From positions 1 to 26,883 of IMG/VR virus record IMGVR_UViG_3300027659_000178: a stretch of 26,883 nucleotides of DNA, one strand, 5' to 3'. The notes beneath the pieces are model-generated. The model saw nothing but the letters and a program-made list of their open reading frames with translations, searched no databases and was not told where the DNA came from. Positions 6,220 to 14,068 of the stretch are shown in pieces (the first letter of the stretch is position 1; every line of letters starts with the position of its first letter). The DNA comes from a virus. Position numbers and translations under genes: made by a program.

Positions 6220-9200
6220 GTGCTGATAGACTATATGAACGCGTATCGTACTAGAAAGCGAGTAGTTGTGGCTTCGTACCCTGAAGATATCCCAGACTTG
6301 ACCCGGCCAGTTCACTCTGACCCTGCAGCCGACGACTCTGCTACCGATGCCACAGTCATCGTAGACGCGATCTCAGACGAGATTGAAGCCATTGCAACTG
6401 AGCTTGGTGTCAGCCCAAGCGGGGAATATGAAACAGTCGTGGAAAGACTAGATGCTCTAGATGAAACTGACTGGACTAGTTTTGAAGTTTCTTCTCAATA
6501 CCGCGCTGGTACTGGACAAGTTCTAAAGTTTACTGATGAGACGCAACAGTCTATTATCGCTGCCCCAGATGCAACAGAGACTTACCCAGTCGCCCAAAGA
6601 CTAGTCGTGCAGGGTCCAGATGGATTCCTAAACAGTGACGGGGAGGGCGGAGACGTCTACCTGTGGGCTGGTGACGGAGCTGCTGACAACGGATCTGGCG
6701 GTGACATTAAGGTTGATGGTGGCCAAGGAGTAGGCACAGGCAGTGGTGGAACTGTAAAGGTTAGGGGCGGGGATACCCCAGATGGAACCGGAGGATATAT
6801 ACAGATAACCTCCGGAGAGTCAACCAACGGAGACGGCGGTTATGTACAGATAAACACTGGAGGCTCAAGCACGGCCAATGGTGGAAACATCAGCATTTAC
6901 AGTGGAAGCGGCGCCCTAAGCGGTGGCGACATTGACATATACGCTGGTTATGGAGACGGAGCTGGAGAAGGAGATTCTGGCGGAACAGTCACAATTTCCG
7001 GAGGAAACACCTCTGGTGGTACTGCAGGAAACGTCGTACTAGAGACTTTTAGCGGTGGAAAAGTTATTCTTGTTGGTAACGGCGGGGAGTTCTTAAACTC
7101 TGGTGAAGACGCAGATAACCAGATCGCAACTATGGGAGACCTAGACGCGCTAGCAGCACTTGGATTTACTTTCCTCGGAGCTTACACCGACTCAGTCAAC
7201 TACGCAGTAAACGATGTTGTCTCGTACGAAGGCTCATCCTACGTCTGCATCTCCCCAGTTACAGCCAACACTCAGATTGTCCCCGATGCTGAACCCTCTT
7301 ACTGGTCAGTTATGGCAGTTAAGGGTGCAGACGGCGCACCTGGCGCACCTGGCGATCCTGGTTCTCCAGGAGACCCTGGAGATCCAGGTGACCCCGGCCC
7401 CCCAGGCGAGAGCGCATACGAAGTTGCTGTTGCTAACGGATTTGTCGGTGACCAGGCAGCGTGGCTTGCTTCCCTTGAGGGTTCCCCTGGCGCACCTGGA
7501 AACGACGGAGAAGGCGTTCCAGTAGGCGGAGCAACTGGACAAATTCTGGCTAAGATTGACGGAGATGACTTCAATACCGAGTGGATTGATAACGAAGCAG
7601 TCTATTCAGGATTTACTTCAACAGTAAAGCACGCGGTCAGAGCCGCAGAAAATATCTCAAAGGGCCAGGCTGTCTACATTAGTTCTGCTAACGGAACTAA
7701 CATGATTGTCTCCAAGGCTTCCAACGCTACAGAGTCATCATCATCTAAGACTCTTGGACTCATGGAGTCCACTGTTGCTACAAACGGAACAGCAAACGTA
7801 GTAGTAGAAGGATTGCTCGCGGGACTAAACACAGGAACAGCTAACGCTGGAGACCCTGTGTGGCTTGGAACTGCAGGAAACCTTATCTACGGTCTAGCAA
7901 ACAAGCCTTACGCTCCTGATCACCTAGTTTCAATTGGTATTGTCACGCGAGCAAACGCCAGCACCGGAGAAATATTCATCAAGCCACAAAACGGCTATGA
8001 GCTCCGTGAGATACATGATGCACAGATATCAGCATCTCCAGTAGACGGCGACATTCTTGAGTATGAGTCTTCCACTGGTCTTTGGAAGAACAAGACTAGC
8101 TCGTCTGTGACTTCAAGAAACGTTGAGTCCAACGGACTTAGCGGCGTTCCAGTTTCATCAGACCCAGTAGTTATGAAGAATCCTCCAACTGTAACACTGG
8201 TAACGGACACTGGTGCCACCACCATCACGGGCGCAACACGTCGCCTGCCATCGCGTGACGGTTCAGACTTTACCTACTTAGGTGCGACATACGCAAACGT
8301 CGGAACAGTTGGTTCTTACACAAACTGCTACCGCCAAACCGGCCTAACTATTGCCAACGCCGCTGGTCAGATTGACAACCTTTTACGTTTTGAGTTTGAG
8401 ACTGACGCTGACCAATTGGAAATCTTGGTGCGTTCTGAGGATTCTACTCACGCCAAGTACCGCCTTTGGGTGGACGGCGAACGGGTCACGGAGTCTGAGT
8501 CAGCAGTTATCGGATCTGCGACGTCTTGGCGTCGCGTAAAAATTGTGTTCGCTTCTGCAACTAATCGCCGCATAACCTTTGAGGGCCAAGAGTTGACTTT
8601 TGGTGGCATCTTTGCTCTACCTACTCGCACCACTTGGCCTACGTCCCGCGACATCGGCCCCAAGGTTATTGTCGTGGGCGACTCCTACGGTACCTCGTTT
8701 GACACCGATGTTAAATGGGTATGGGACTCTTACGCTGTGGTCGCTGGGCGCCTACTGAACTGGAATGTTAACCCTTCCTTCGTTTCTGGCACAGGTTATG
8801 TTCAGGACGGTTTCGGTAGTGGTGAATCAACGTACGGTTCACGGTTCGCGGCTGACGTTACCGCCCTATCCCCGGACATTGTTGTGTTTACTGGTGGCCT
8901 GAACGACAACGCGGTAAGTCCGCTAACCCTGGTACAGACGGCTATCACGTCCCTATTCGCCGCCGCTAAAGCCGCGCTACCTGCCACCCGTTTCCTTGTC
9001 CTGGCCCCGTTCCGTCCTACCGATACCTATTACACGAGCCTAAACACTATTGCAGGGTACCTTTACGCGCAGGCCCTAGCTAACGGGTTCACCTATGTTG
9101 GCCAGCCGATCGAATACATCCAAGGCACCGGAACCGTCGCCGCCCCAACGGGCGTGGGGAACTCAGACTTTTACACGCTGGCCGATACTTACCACCTGAA

Positions 9201-9834
9201 CCCGGCGGGCTATGAGTTTTTGGGCCGCCGTCTTGCCGCCGAAATCCAAGACAGTACGCGCGACTGGTGGGCCACGGACCGCCTCGCCACGATGGCCGCG
9301 TCCAAGCGTGGGTTAGTACCCGCCCCCGCCGCGTCCCCATCCGCGAGCAAATACCTAACCGAAACAGGAACGTGGGCAACGGCGAGCGGTGGTGGTGGTG
9401 GTACCACCATCACGGCTGTCAGGGCGTACCGATCCGCCGGTCTGAACGTCACCACTGGGCTAGTCCAGGTCGGGTTTAACACGCAGTCCTACAGCGACGT
9501 AGCTGGGTACCACAGCACCACCGTAAATAATGCGCGTTTCAAGGCCCCCGCTGCTGGGCGCTACCGCCTCACGGCGCAGGTCGCCATGACAAATATTGGC
9601 AATCATGGCGCCATTATGGGCATTGACAAAAATGACGATCTAAACTTTCTTTACCAGCAACTATTGTACGCCGTTCCAGCTGGGGACCTAGTGGGGCAAG
9701 TCGTGGCCCAGGCGACAACCGGCTGGGTGAACCTAGCGCTAAACGACTATCTCGCGGTATCGGTGTTTACTGATGATACCAACTACGACATTACCGCCAA
9801 TAACACTTGGGCAGTTTTTGAGCGCGCTGTCTAA
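6220..9834 (+). CDS. Multidomain tail fibre with collagen repeats and SGNH hydrolase (1204 aa)
   Basis: A modular host-contact protein. Residues 1-127 are a helical base (VVERLDALDE). Residues 130-290 are glycine-rich repeats with alternating strands (GGDIKVDGG, GGYVQINTGG), likely a beta-helix-like shaft. Residues ~316-367 resemble a carbohydrate-binding CBM5/12-type module (YAVNDVVSYEGSSYVC ... SYW). From residue 369 come about nine collagen Gly-X-Y triplets, with a shorter set near 424-435. Residues ~810-1020 are an SGNH/GDSL hydrolase: nucleophile S822 in GDSYG, G857, N895 in GGLND, and D989/H992 in DTYHLNP. This domain probably removes acyl groups from host surface glycans. Residues ~1068-1204 look like a trimeric jelly-roll tip. 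The last third is visibly GC-richer than the first two thirds, which suggests a domain acquired by recombination. The start is GTG at 6220; an ATG at 6235 is an alternative, and neither has a strong ribosome site. Confidence 0.9.
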   Translation: MLIDYMNAYRTRKRVVVASYPEDIPDLTRPVHSDPAADDSATDATVIVDAISDEIEAIATELGVSPSGEYETVVERLDALDETDWTSFEVSSQYRAGTGQVLKFTDETQQSIIAAPDATETYPVAQRLVVQGPDGFLNSDGEGGDVYLWAGDGAADNGSGGDIKVDGGQGVGTGSGGTVKVRGGDTPDGTGGYIQITSGESTNGDGGYVQINTGGSSTANGGNISIYSGSGALSGGDIDIYAGYGDGAGEGDSGGTVTISGGNTSGGTAGNVVLETFSGGKVILVGNGGEFLNSGEDADNQIATMGDLDALAALGFTFLGAYTDSVNYAVNDVVSYEGSSYVCISPVTANTQIVPDAEPSYWSVMAVKGADGAPGAPGDPGSPGDPGDPGDPGPPGESAYEVAVANGFVGDQAAWLASLEGSPGAPGNDGEGVPVGGATGQILAKIDGDDFNTEWIDNEAVYSGFTSTVKHAVRAAENISKGQAVYISSANGTNMIVSKASNATESSSSKTLGLMESTVATNGTANVVVEGLLAGLNTGTANAGDPVWLGTAGNLIYGLANKPYAPDHLVSIGIVTRANASTGEIFIKPQNGYELREIHDAQISASPVDGDILEYESSTGLWKNKTSSSVTSRNVESNGLSGVPVSSDPVVMKNPPTVTLVTDTGATTITGATRRLPSRDGSDFTYLGATYANVGTVGSYTNCYRQTGLTIANAAGQIDNLLRFEFETDADQLEILVRSEDSTHAKYRLWVDGERVTESESAVIGSATSWRRVKIVFASATNRRITFEGQELTFGGIFALPTRTTWPTSRDIGPKVIVVGDSYGTSFDTDVKWVWDSYAVVAGRLLNWNVNPSFVSGTGYVQDGFGSGESTYGSRFAADVTALSPDIVVFTGGLNDNAVSPLTLVQTAITSLFAAAKAALPATRFLVLAPFRPTDTYYTSLNTIAGYLYAQALANGFTYVGQPIEYIQGTGTVAAPTGVGNSDFYTLADTYHLNPAGYEFLGRRLAAEIQDSTRDWWATDRLATMAASKRGLVPAPAASPSASKYLTETGTWATASGGGGGTTITAVRAYRSAGLNVTTGLVQVGFNTQSYSDVAGYHSTTVNNARFKAPAAGRYRLTAQVAMTNIGNHGAIMGIDKNDDLNFLYQQLLYAVPAGDLVGQVVAQATTGWVNLALNDYLAVSVFTDDTNYDITANNTWAVFERAV

Positions 9835-9869
9835 ACAGCTCTCTTAGGATTACTTCGTAAGGAGACAAA

Positions 9870-9992
9870 ATGCCTGATTACGGCGATGGCCAGTGGAGTG
9901 ACTACACCACCTGGGGTGTCTTCTTCTGGGGGCAAGAAGTGATTGATTTGTCCTCAATTGTCCCCGAAGAACCCGATGTTTACGTTCTTTAG
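9870..9992 (+). CDS. Mini tail-associated protein (40 aa)
   Basis: An ATG at 9870 with a good AAGGAG site opens a 40-aa frame beginning MPDYGDGQWSDYTTWG and ending PDVYVL. It is rich in Tyr, Trp, Asp and Gly. Short YG-x-G-x-W/Y-type proteins of this sort occur among phage tail genes, but no function is known to me. It lies 35 bases behind the fibre gene and 83 bases before the next tail gene, all on one strand. Confidence 0.7.
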   Translation: MPDYGDGQWSDYTTWGVFFWGQEVIDLSSIVPEEPDVYVL

Positions 9993-10020
9993 CTAGAATG
10001 TGCTGTACACTGGTTCAAGC

Positions 10021-10047
10021 AGTTAGTACTGGCTGCTAGAACTAACT
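10021..10047. promoter_or_regulatory. Inverted repeat upstream of tail gene
   Basis: AGTTAGT (10021-10027) and ACTAACT (10041-10047) form a perfect 7-bp inverted repeat around 13 bases, in the gap between the genes at 9870 and 10076. The half-site also occurs in the palindrome at 6208-6219. It may be an operator or an RNA hairpin; no T-run follows, so an intrinsic terminator is unlikely. Confidence 0.3.
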
Positions 10048-10075
10048 TGTCTGATCAGACTTTAGGAGAAGAAAC

Positions 10076-10447
10076 ATGGCTGGACTTACCGCCTCTGGTG
10101 CGGCAGACCTTCTTGAAGGTGCTCGCACCACCTGGACGTACTTGTCCTTGCACACCGCTGACCCCAGCGACGACGGTGCACATGAGATCTCAGGTGGGGC
10201 CTACACCCGCGAAAGCATTGACTGGGACGCAGCGCCTGTCACAGGACGCCTAGACACTGACTCGGACATCGTATTTGGTGGTCCCGCGTCATTGGTCACT
10301 GTTACCCATGTTGGTTACTGGACCGCCAGCACTGGCGGCACCTTCAAGAACTCCTACGCACTGAGCGAGTCACGGGCATTCGGTTCCGGCGACACCTTGA
10401 CCATCTCTGCTGACGATCTGGCTCTTATCCTTACACTTACGGCTTAA
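10076..10447 (+). CDS. Small tail structural protein, LHTADP type (123 aa)
   Basis: The protein starts at an ATG with a TTAGGAG site. It carries the pattern YLSLHTADPSDDG ... EISGGAYTRESI ... HVGYWTASTGGTF, typical of small beta-rich proteins in actinophage tail-fibre regions (a 'L-H-T-A-D-P' segment, a 'G-G-x-Y-x-R' turn and a 'W-T-A-S-x-x-G-T-F' strand). Such proteins are usually annotated as minor tail or fibre-associated proteins. The gene at 10562 is a paralogue sharing WTAST(G/A)GTF and SGDT. It probably forms part of the fibre or its attachment; the exact role is unknown. Confidence 0.75.
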   Translation: MAGLTASGAADLLEGARTTWTYLSLHTADPSDDGAHEISGGAYTRESIDWDAAPVTGRLDTDSDIVFGGPASLVTVTHVGYWTASTGGTFKNSYALSESRAFGSGDTLTISADDLALILTLTA

Positions 10448-10455
10448 GGATCACC

Positions 10456-10560
10456 ATGAAAGACACCCAAGACACTCAAGCACCGCCCACAGTAATTGGT
10501 CAGCTGACTATGGTTGCTGAAGCAACTGTCACTCGCGCCGAAGACACGAAGGAAGACTGA
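10456..10560 (+). CDS. Mini-protein between paralogous tail genes (34 aa)
   Basis: An ATG at 10456 follows a TTAAGGA site that overlaps the stop of the preceding gene. The frame reads MKDTQDTQAPPTVIGQLTMV and ends in a charged tail (RAEDTKED). Its stop TGA is one base from the ATG at 10562, as expected for a translationally coupled gene. It is hydrophilic, with no cysteine or membrane segment. Function unknown. Confidence 0.6.
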   Translation: MKDTQDTQAPPTVIGQLTMVAEATVTRAEDTKED

Positions 10561-10561
10561 T

Positions 10562-10960
10562 ATGGCTCTTGCTGTTGGATTGTCTGAAGTAAACGTTGCT
10601 AACAAACTTCTTGATGGTCTCACCAAGACCGGCACATACCCAGCCGCCGGTGGAATCTATGTCCAGCTACACATTGATATCCCAGGTGCAGCAGGATCGC
10701 TCTCGCCCGCAGCCGCTAGCACGCGTTACCTAGCAACTATGGGGTCTATCTCAGGTGGTTCCGTTTCACTCTCTAGCATGGCGAGCTCTTGGACAATCTC
10801 CACTGGTGAGACCATCAGTCACATTTCTCTCTGGACTGCTTCCACCGCAGGAACCTTCTTGTGGTCCGGAGCACTCAGCTCCCCAAAGACCGTTTCTTCG
10901 GGTGACACCTTTGCCCTTACTACTTTGACCCTGGCCTTCACTCCTATCGCAACGACGTAG
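10562..10960 (+). CDS. Small tail structural protein, paralogue of the 10076 gene (132 aa)
   Basis: The start is placed at the ATG at 10562 (MALAVGLSEV), preceded by AAGGAAG and one base after the stop of the mini-gene; a longer reading from 10514 would overlap that gene. Segments YVQLHIDIPG, STRYLATM, ISLWTASTAGTFLW and SSGDTFAL align with the same features of the gene at 10076, so the two arose by duplication. The protein is beta-rich, with a helical N-terminus (NVANKLLDGLTKTG). A role in the tail fibre or tip is inferred from context. Confidence 0.7.
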   Translation: MALAVGLSEVNVANKLLDGLTKTGTYPAAGGIYVQLHIDIPGAAGSLSPAAASTRYLATMGSISGGSVSLSSMASSWTISTGETISHISLWTASTAGTFLWSGALSSPKTVSSGDTFALTTLTLAFTPIATT

Positions 10961-11030
10961 CCATGACCGCGCCTAAGTCACACGGCGGAGTCTGTCTGTT
11001 CTTTGTTCACCCTGCACGGGAGTTACAGCG

Positions 11031-12587
11031 ATGATTGAAGTTAATTCTGCTTCGTACACCTTTGCTTCTTCAGGATCTGCTTTCACCGGAGTAACCACCA
11101 CTGGTACTTGGGCTTGGAGCGCCGGTGACTCAGGAAGAGTTCAGACAACTGCAGTTTCTGGGACTAAAACACTCGCCGTAGATACAGGATTTAGATCACA
11201 TAAAGTTGTTTTTACACTTGGATCTGGTAGCTTTTCAGGCGCAGCAAACGGAATATCTTTATTCTGCTCAGGATCTTCATCAAGCGCAGCTAATGCAGTA
11301 TTCCTTGACATAAAACTTGTTGGCACAGAGTACTACTTCACTCTTAGAGCAGCCGGAACTAACATAACTAAAGACTCTGACGCGGCACAGTCTTACGTAG
11401 CAGAGTACCCGTTTAACCCACCAGACTTAAGTACAATCGTGGCTTATGGTGGGCCAACCCAGTTTGAACTCTCTTTTGGTAAGTATGGTTGGCGTGCCAG
11501 ATACTATGACGCACTGCGCGTAATCTGGATAACTATTGCTGAGCTTCCTTTGTACATCCCGAATAACCACTCTGTGTCTGCAGGCTCTCAGACTAGACAG
11601 TACTTAAGAGCGTCTACGAACACCTGGGCAGGAGTAGTTGTTACCTCAAGTTATGTGACATCTATTGCTGATATACAGGTATACCAGATTGCAGAGTACG
11701 GAAACACACAGTCTGTATCTACTCTTTTGTTTGACGACCCTATGACTGGTAGAACCGAGAATCCATACATACCTACTAATAATTCTGTTGGTAATGCTTA
11801 CTACACAACAGGCACAGCTATACTAGCAAACAATATCTATCTATACAGTCCGACACTTACAATTGCTTCCTCGCCTAGAGGTTATGGAACTATAGCTCAG
11901 TACAACGCTTCTGGCTCACAAATCAGCAAATTTCCATCAGTCTCCAGTCCCGCCGAATACCCAACCTCTATGCTTAAATTTACTTATGAGAGCGGGCAAC
12001 TGGGTGTTCATGTCGGTGGGGAAATCACCACCACAGAAGCGGGACCAGGACCGTCCTGGAAAACTTTATGGTTTAATTCAAATCTTTCTGGATCTACTTA
12101 TGCAGTTACTTGGGAAGATCAAACCACGTTCAAAGACGCTTCCACTCAAGCAAATGTTACAACGTATGCTTACCCTGCTAACAGTGGAGGTTCCCCACTT
12201 TTAGTTAATGGAGACATTGTCTGGATTGTAATATACCCAACACTTTCTACGACATATCCGTCTGACTCAGCAACTGCATACACACTTCGAGTGTACAAAC
12301 AAAGTACTAAGCCAACTATTTCCTCTACACATATATTCAGCTACACTGCATCTGACTACTTTATGTACGGGATTGGGCTAGCTAACAATGCAGGCGCGGC
12401 CCGCATCAAATCACTAAGCTACTCTCTTGAGTCTGCGGATGTATTTACCGGGGTAGAGACTGCTACTCCCCTTGTGCTGACTTCTAGTACAACCCTTCAA
12501 CTCGCTCCTAGCACCACCAGCACCGAGCTCGTTGGTGGCGTATACTTAGGCACAGACTACGCATACCAGATTACGGAGACGACGTGA
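11031..12587 (+). CDS. Beta-rich tail fibre/adhesin protein (518 aa)
   Basis: I do not recognise a defined family. The protein is extremely rich in Ser, Thr, Tyr, Ala and Gly, with few charged residues, as in phage fibre shafts and lectin-like heads. Two similar halves can be made out: residues ~1-230 (AFTGVTTTGTWAWSAGDSG ... YYFTLRAAGTN), and from ~235 a segment starting LLFDDPMTGRTENP, a beginning often seen in concanavalin/LamG-type domains. The ATG at 11031 has a CGGGAG site, and the gene ends in a GTGA overlap with the next one. It belongs to the chain of coupled genes at 11031-17119. A receptor-binding role is inference. Confidence 0.7.
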   Translation: MIEVNSASYTFASSGSAFTGVTTTGTWAWSAGDSGRVQTTAVSGTKTLAVDTGFRSHKVVFTLGSGSFSGAANGISLFCSGSSSSAANAVFLDIKLVGTEYYFTLRAAGTNITKDSDAAQSYVAEYPFNPPDLSTIVAYGGPTQFELSFGKYGWRARYYDALRVIWITIAELPLYIPNNHSVSAGSQTRQYLRASTNTWAGVVVTSSYVTSIADIQVYQIAEYGNTQSVSTLLFDDPMTGRTENPYIPTNNSVGNAYYTTGTAILANNIYLYSPTLTIASSPRGYGTIAQYNASGSQISKFPSVSSPAEYPTSMLKFTYESGQLGVHVGGEITTTEAGPGPSWKTLWFNSNLSGSTYAVTWEDQTTFKDASTQANVTTYAYPANSGGSPLLVNGDIVWIVIYPTLSTTYPSDSATAYTLRVYKQSTKPTISSTHIFSYTASDYFMYGIGLANNAGAARIKSLSYSLESADVFTGVETATPLVLTSSTTLQLAPSTTSTELVGGVYLGTDYAYQITETT

Positions 12588-13567
12588 CATATCTAAACAC
12601 CGCGTACTCCACAAGCACGGACAACGCTGCTGCTGCTATATCGGCAATAAAAGCCGCACTAACTACATCTGGGTGGACTCAGTCAACCAATACTTGGACA
12701 AAAGTTGTTTCAGGTGGTCCGACACTCAGCGTAACTATTTCTGCCTCAGCACTCAGCGCTTCCGGAATTCTTGCGGTGACACTTGGATCTACAACTTCCA
12801 CTACAACTAGATACCTTTACGCTGGAAACTCAACGCTGACCAACTCTCTTATTGGAGTTGAATATTCCATAGGTCCTTCTCATTTCTACCTAAGATTCAC
12901 CGGCCCAGGGTCTGGTCAAACTGGAGCATTTGACGCCTCAAAGGGGTCTCCTTCCACCTTTATGTTGCTTACTACCTACACCCCCTACTTCTCAACAAGT
13001 AACGGCGGAGCAACGACAGCAAGGCGGTGGGCACTAGTGTCTTCCATAGGAAGCTCTTCTCCTACTGCATCCATATCCTCCCCTCCAACCGCTCAGTATC
13101 AAATCACTGCCCCTGCTCCAGATACTGGAACACTAGAAAATGATATTGAACTTTTGACCGTACGGCCTGTGATACAAGACACACCAGCCGTAGGAGACCT
13201 TATCCCGAACAAAACCTACGGAGCCGGTGATGTTTACTGGCCGTTTATCCTTGACTCAGCCACTCGCGGTCTGATGGGAAGACTTGACAATGTCTACTTC
13301 GGTGGGGATAATTACTCCACTGCAGCAGGCGACGACGTCTCGCTGAAACACACAAGAGATAATGTTTTGATAAACACCTATAAGTATGTACGAACAGTTC
13401 CTGCTTACTTTCCAAACACGTCTGGTGTAGTCTGGTACACACCTTTTGGTGTATGCAACCCTGTTCCTACAGCATCACAGGGTGTAACCAGTGCAGGCAA
13501 TGGTTTGACAGCCGTTAATGCTGCAGGTGGACCAAACATTCTTATCAAGAAAGGTGACGGCTCGTGA
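12584..13567 (+). CDS. Tail fibre-region structural protein (327 aa)
   Basis: The GTG start at 12584 overlaps the stop of the preceding gene (GTGA), so the two are translationally coupled. The N-terminus (residues ~12-45) has the layout NAAAAISAIKAALTTSGWTQ, a helix followed by S-G-W-T, which recurs in a group of phage tail-associated proteins. Then come Ser/Thr-rich strands, and the C-terminal part contains a compact region (YWPFILDSATRGLMGRLDNV ... VWYTPFGVCNPVP). No enzyme motif is visible. It is probably a structural component of the tail tip or fibre; the molecular role is unknown. Confidence 0.7.
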   Translation: MTYLNTAYSTSTDNAAAAISAIKAALTTSGWTQSTNTWTKVVSGGPTLSVTISASALSASGILAVTLGSTTSTTTRYLYAGNSTLTNSLIGVEYSIGPSHFYLRFTGPGSGQTGAFDASKGSPSTFMLLTTYTPYFSTSNGGATTARRWALVSSIGSSSPTASISSPPTAQYQITAPAPDTGTLENDIELLTVRPVIQDTPAVGDLIPNKTYGAGDVYWPFILDSATRGLMGRLDNVYFGGDNYSTAAGDDVSLKHTRDNVLINTYKYVRTVPAYFPNTSGVVWYTPFGVCNPVPTASQGVTSAGNGLTAVNAAGGPNILIKKGDGS

Positions 13568-14064
13568 TTAGATCTTGGCTTCTACCAAACGGAAACGTTA
13601 AATACTACGACACAGTTACTGACTGTGTTTACGAAACTAGCCTTGACGGAACTTCAGTATCCCCAGTCTCTCCCGCAACGGATACAGACCGCGAAGATTA
13701 CTACGAGCAGTTCCCTGTTGCGTCACAAGAAGAAGTCTATGCTCGCAATGAAATGATGGTTCAACTTAACACTGTCAGACAAGCTATCTCTGCAGCAAAA
13801 GTTGACTACGTCTACGAAAAAGATGAGCTAAACGACCTCCAACAACAGTGCTCCGATGTTATTACTGCTTACAGCTCTTTCCAGTTTAAGAACTACGAAG
13901 TTGATAAGTCAGCAGTAGCCCTGATCAGTGAGATGAATTCATACTACGCGCTAGCAATACTTTCAATGGATGCTCGCCTTACTGCTGCTGCTAATACTGC
14001 TTTGATGTATCAACCAAAGATTGACCAACTGGAATACCGTGTAGGTTTGCTGGAAGGTAACTAG
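13564..14064 (+). CDS. Hypothetical coiled-coil protein of the tail module (166 aa)
   Basis: It starts with a GTG in a GTGA overlap with the gene before. Residues 1-55 read like a short beta domain (MIRSWLLPNGNVKYYDTVTD), followed by mainly helical, heptad-like sequence (EEVYARNEMMVQLNTVRQAI, YEKDELNDLQQQCSDVITAY) to the end (IDQLEYRVGLLEGN). It may be an adaptor, chaperone or attachment protein for the fibres around it. No family is recognised. It directly precedes the adenylate-forming enzyme gene with a 4-base gap. Confidence 0.65.
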   Translation: MIRSWLLPNGNVKYYDTVTDCVYETSLDGTSVSPVSPATDTDREDYYEQFPVASQEEVYARNEMMVQLNTVRQAISAAKVDYVYEKDELNDLQQQCSDVITAYSSFQFKNYEVDKSAVALISEMNSYYALAILSMDARLTAAANTALMYQPKIDQLEYRVGLLEGN

Positions 14065-14068
14065 TCAA

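Noticed and set aside
7299-7574. Minus-strand collagen-like frame (GSPGSPGSPG pattern)
   Set aside because: It is the antisense of the true plus-strand collagen repeats; Gly-Pro codons are partly self-complementary.
10963-11034. 23-aa frame ending in an ATGA overlap with the gene at 11031
   Set aside because: No ribosome binding site and too short to judge; the overlap alone is weak evidence.
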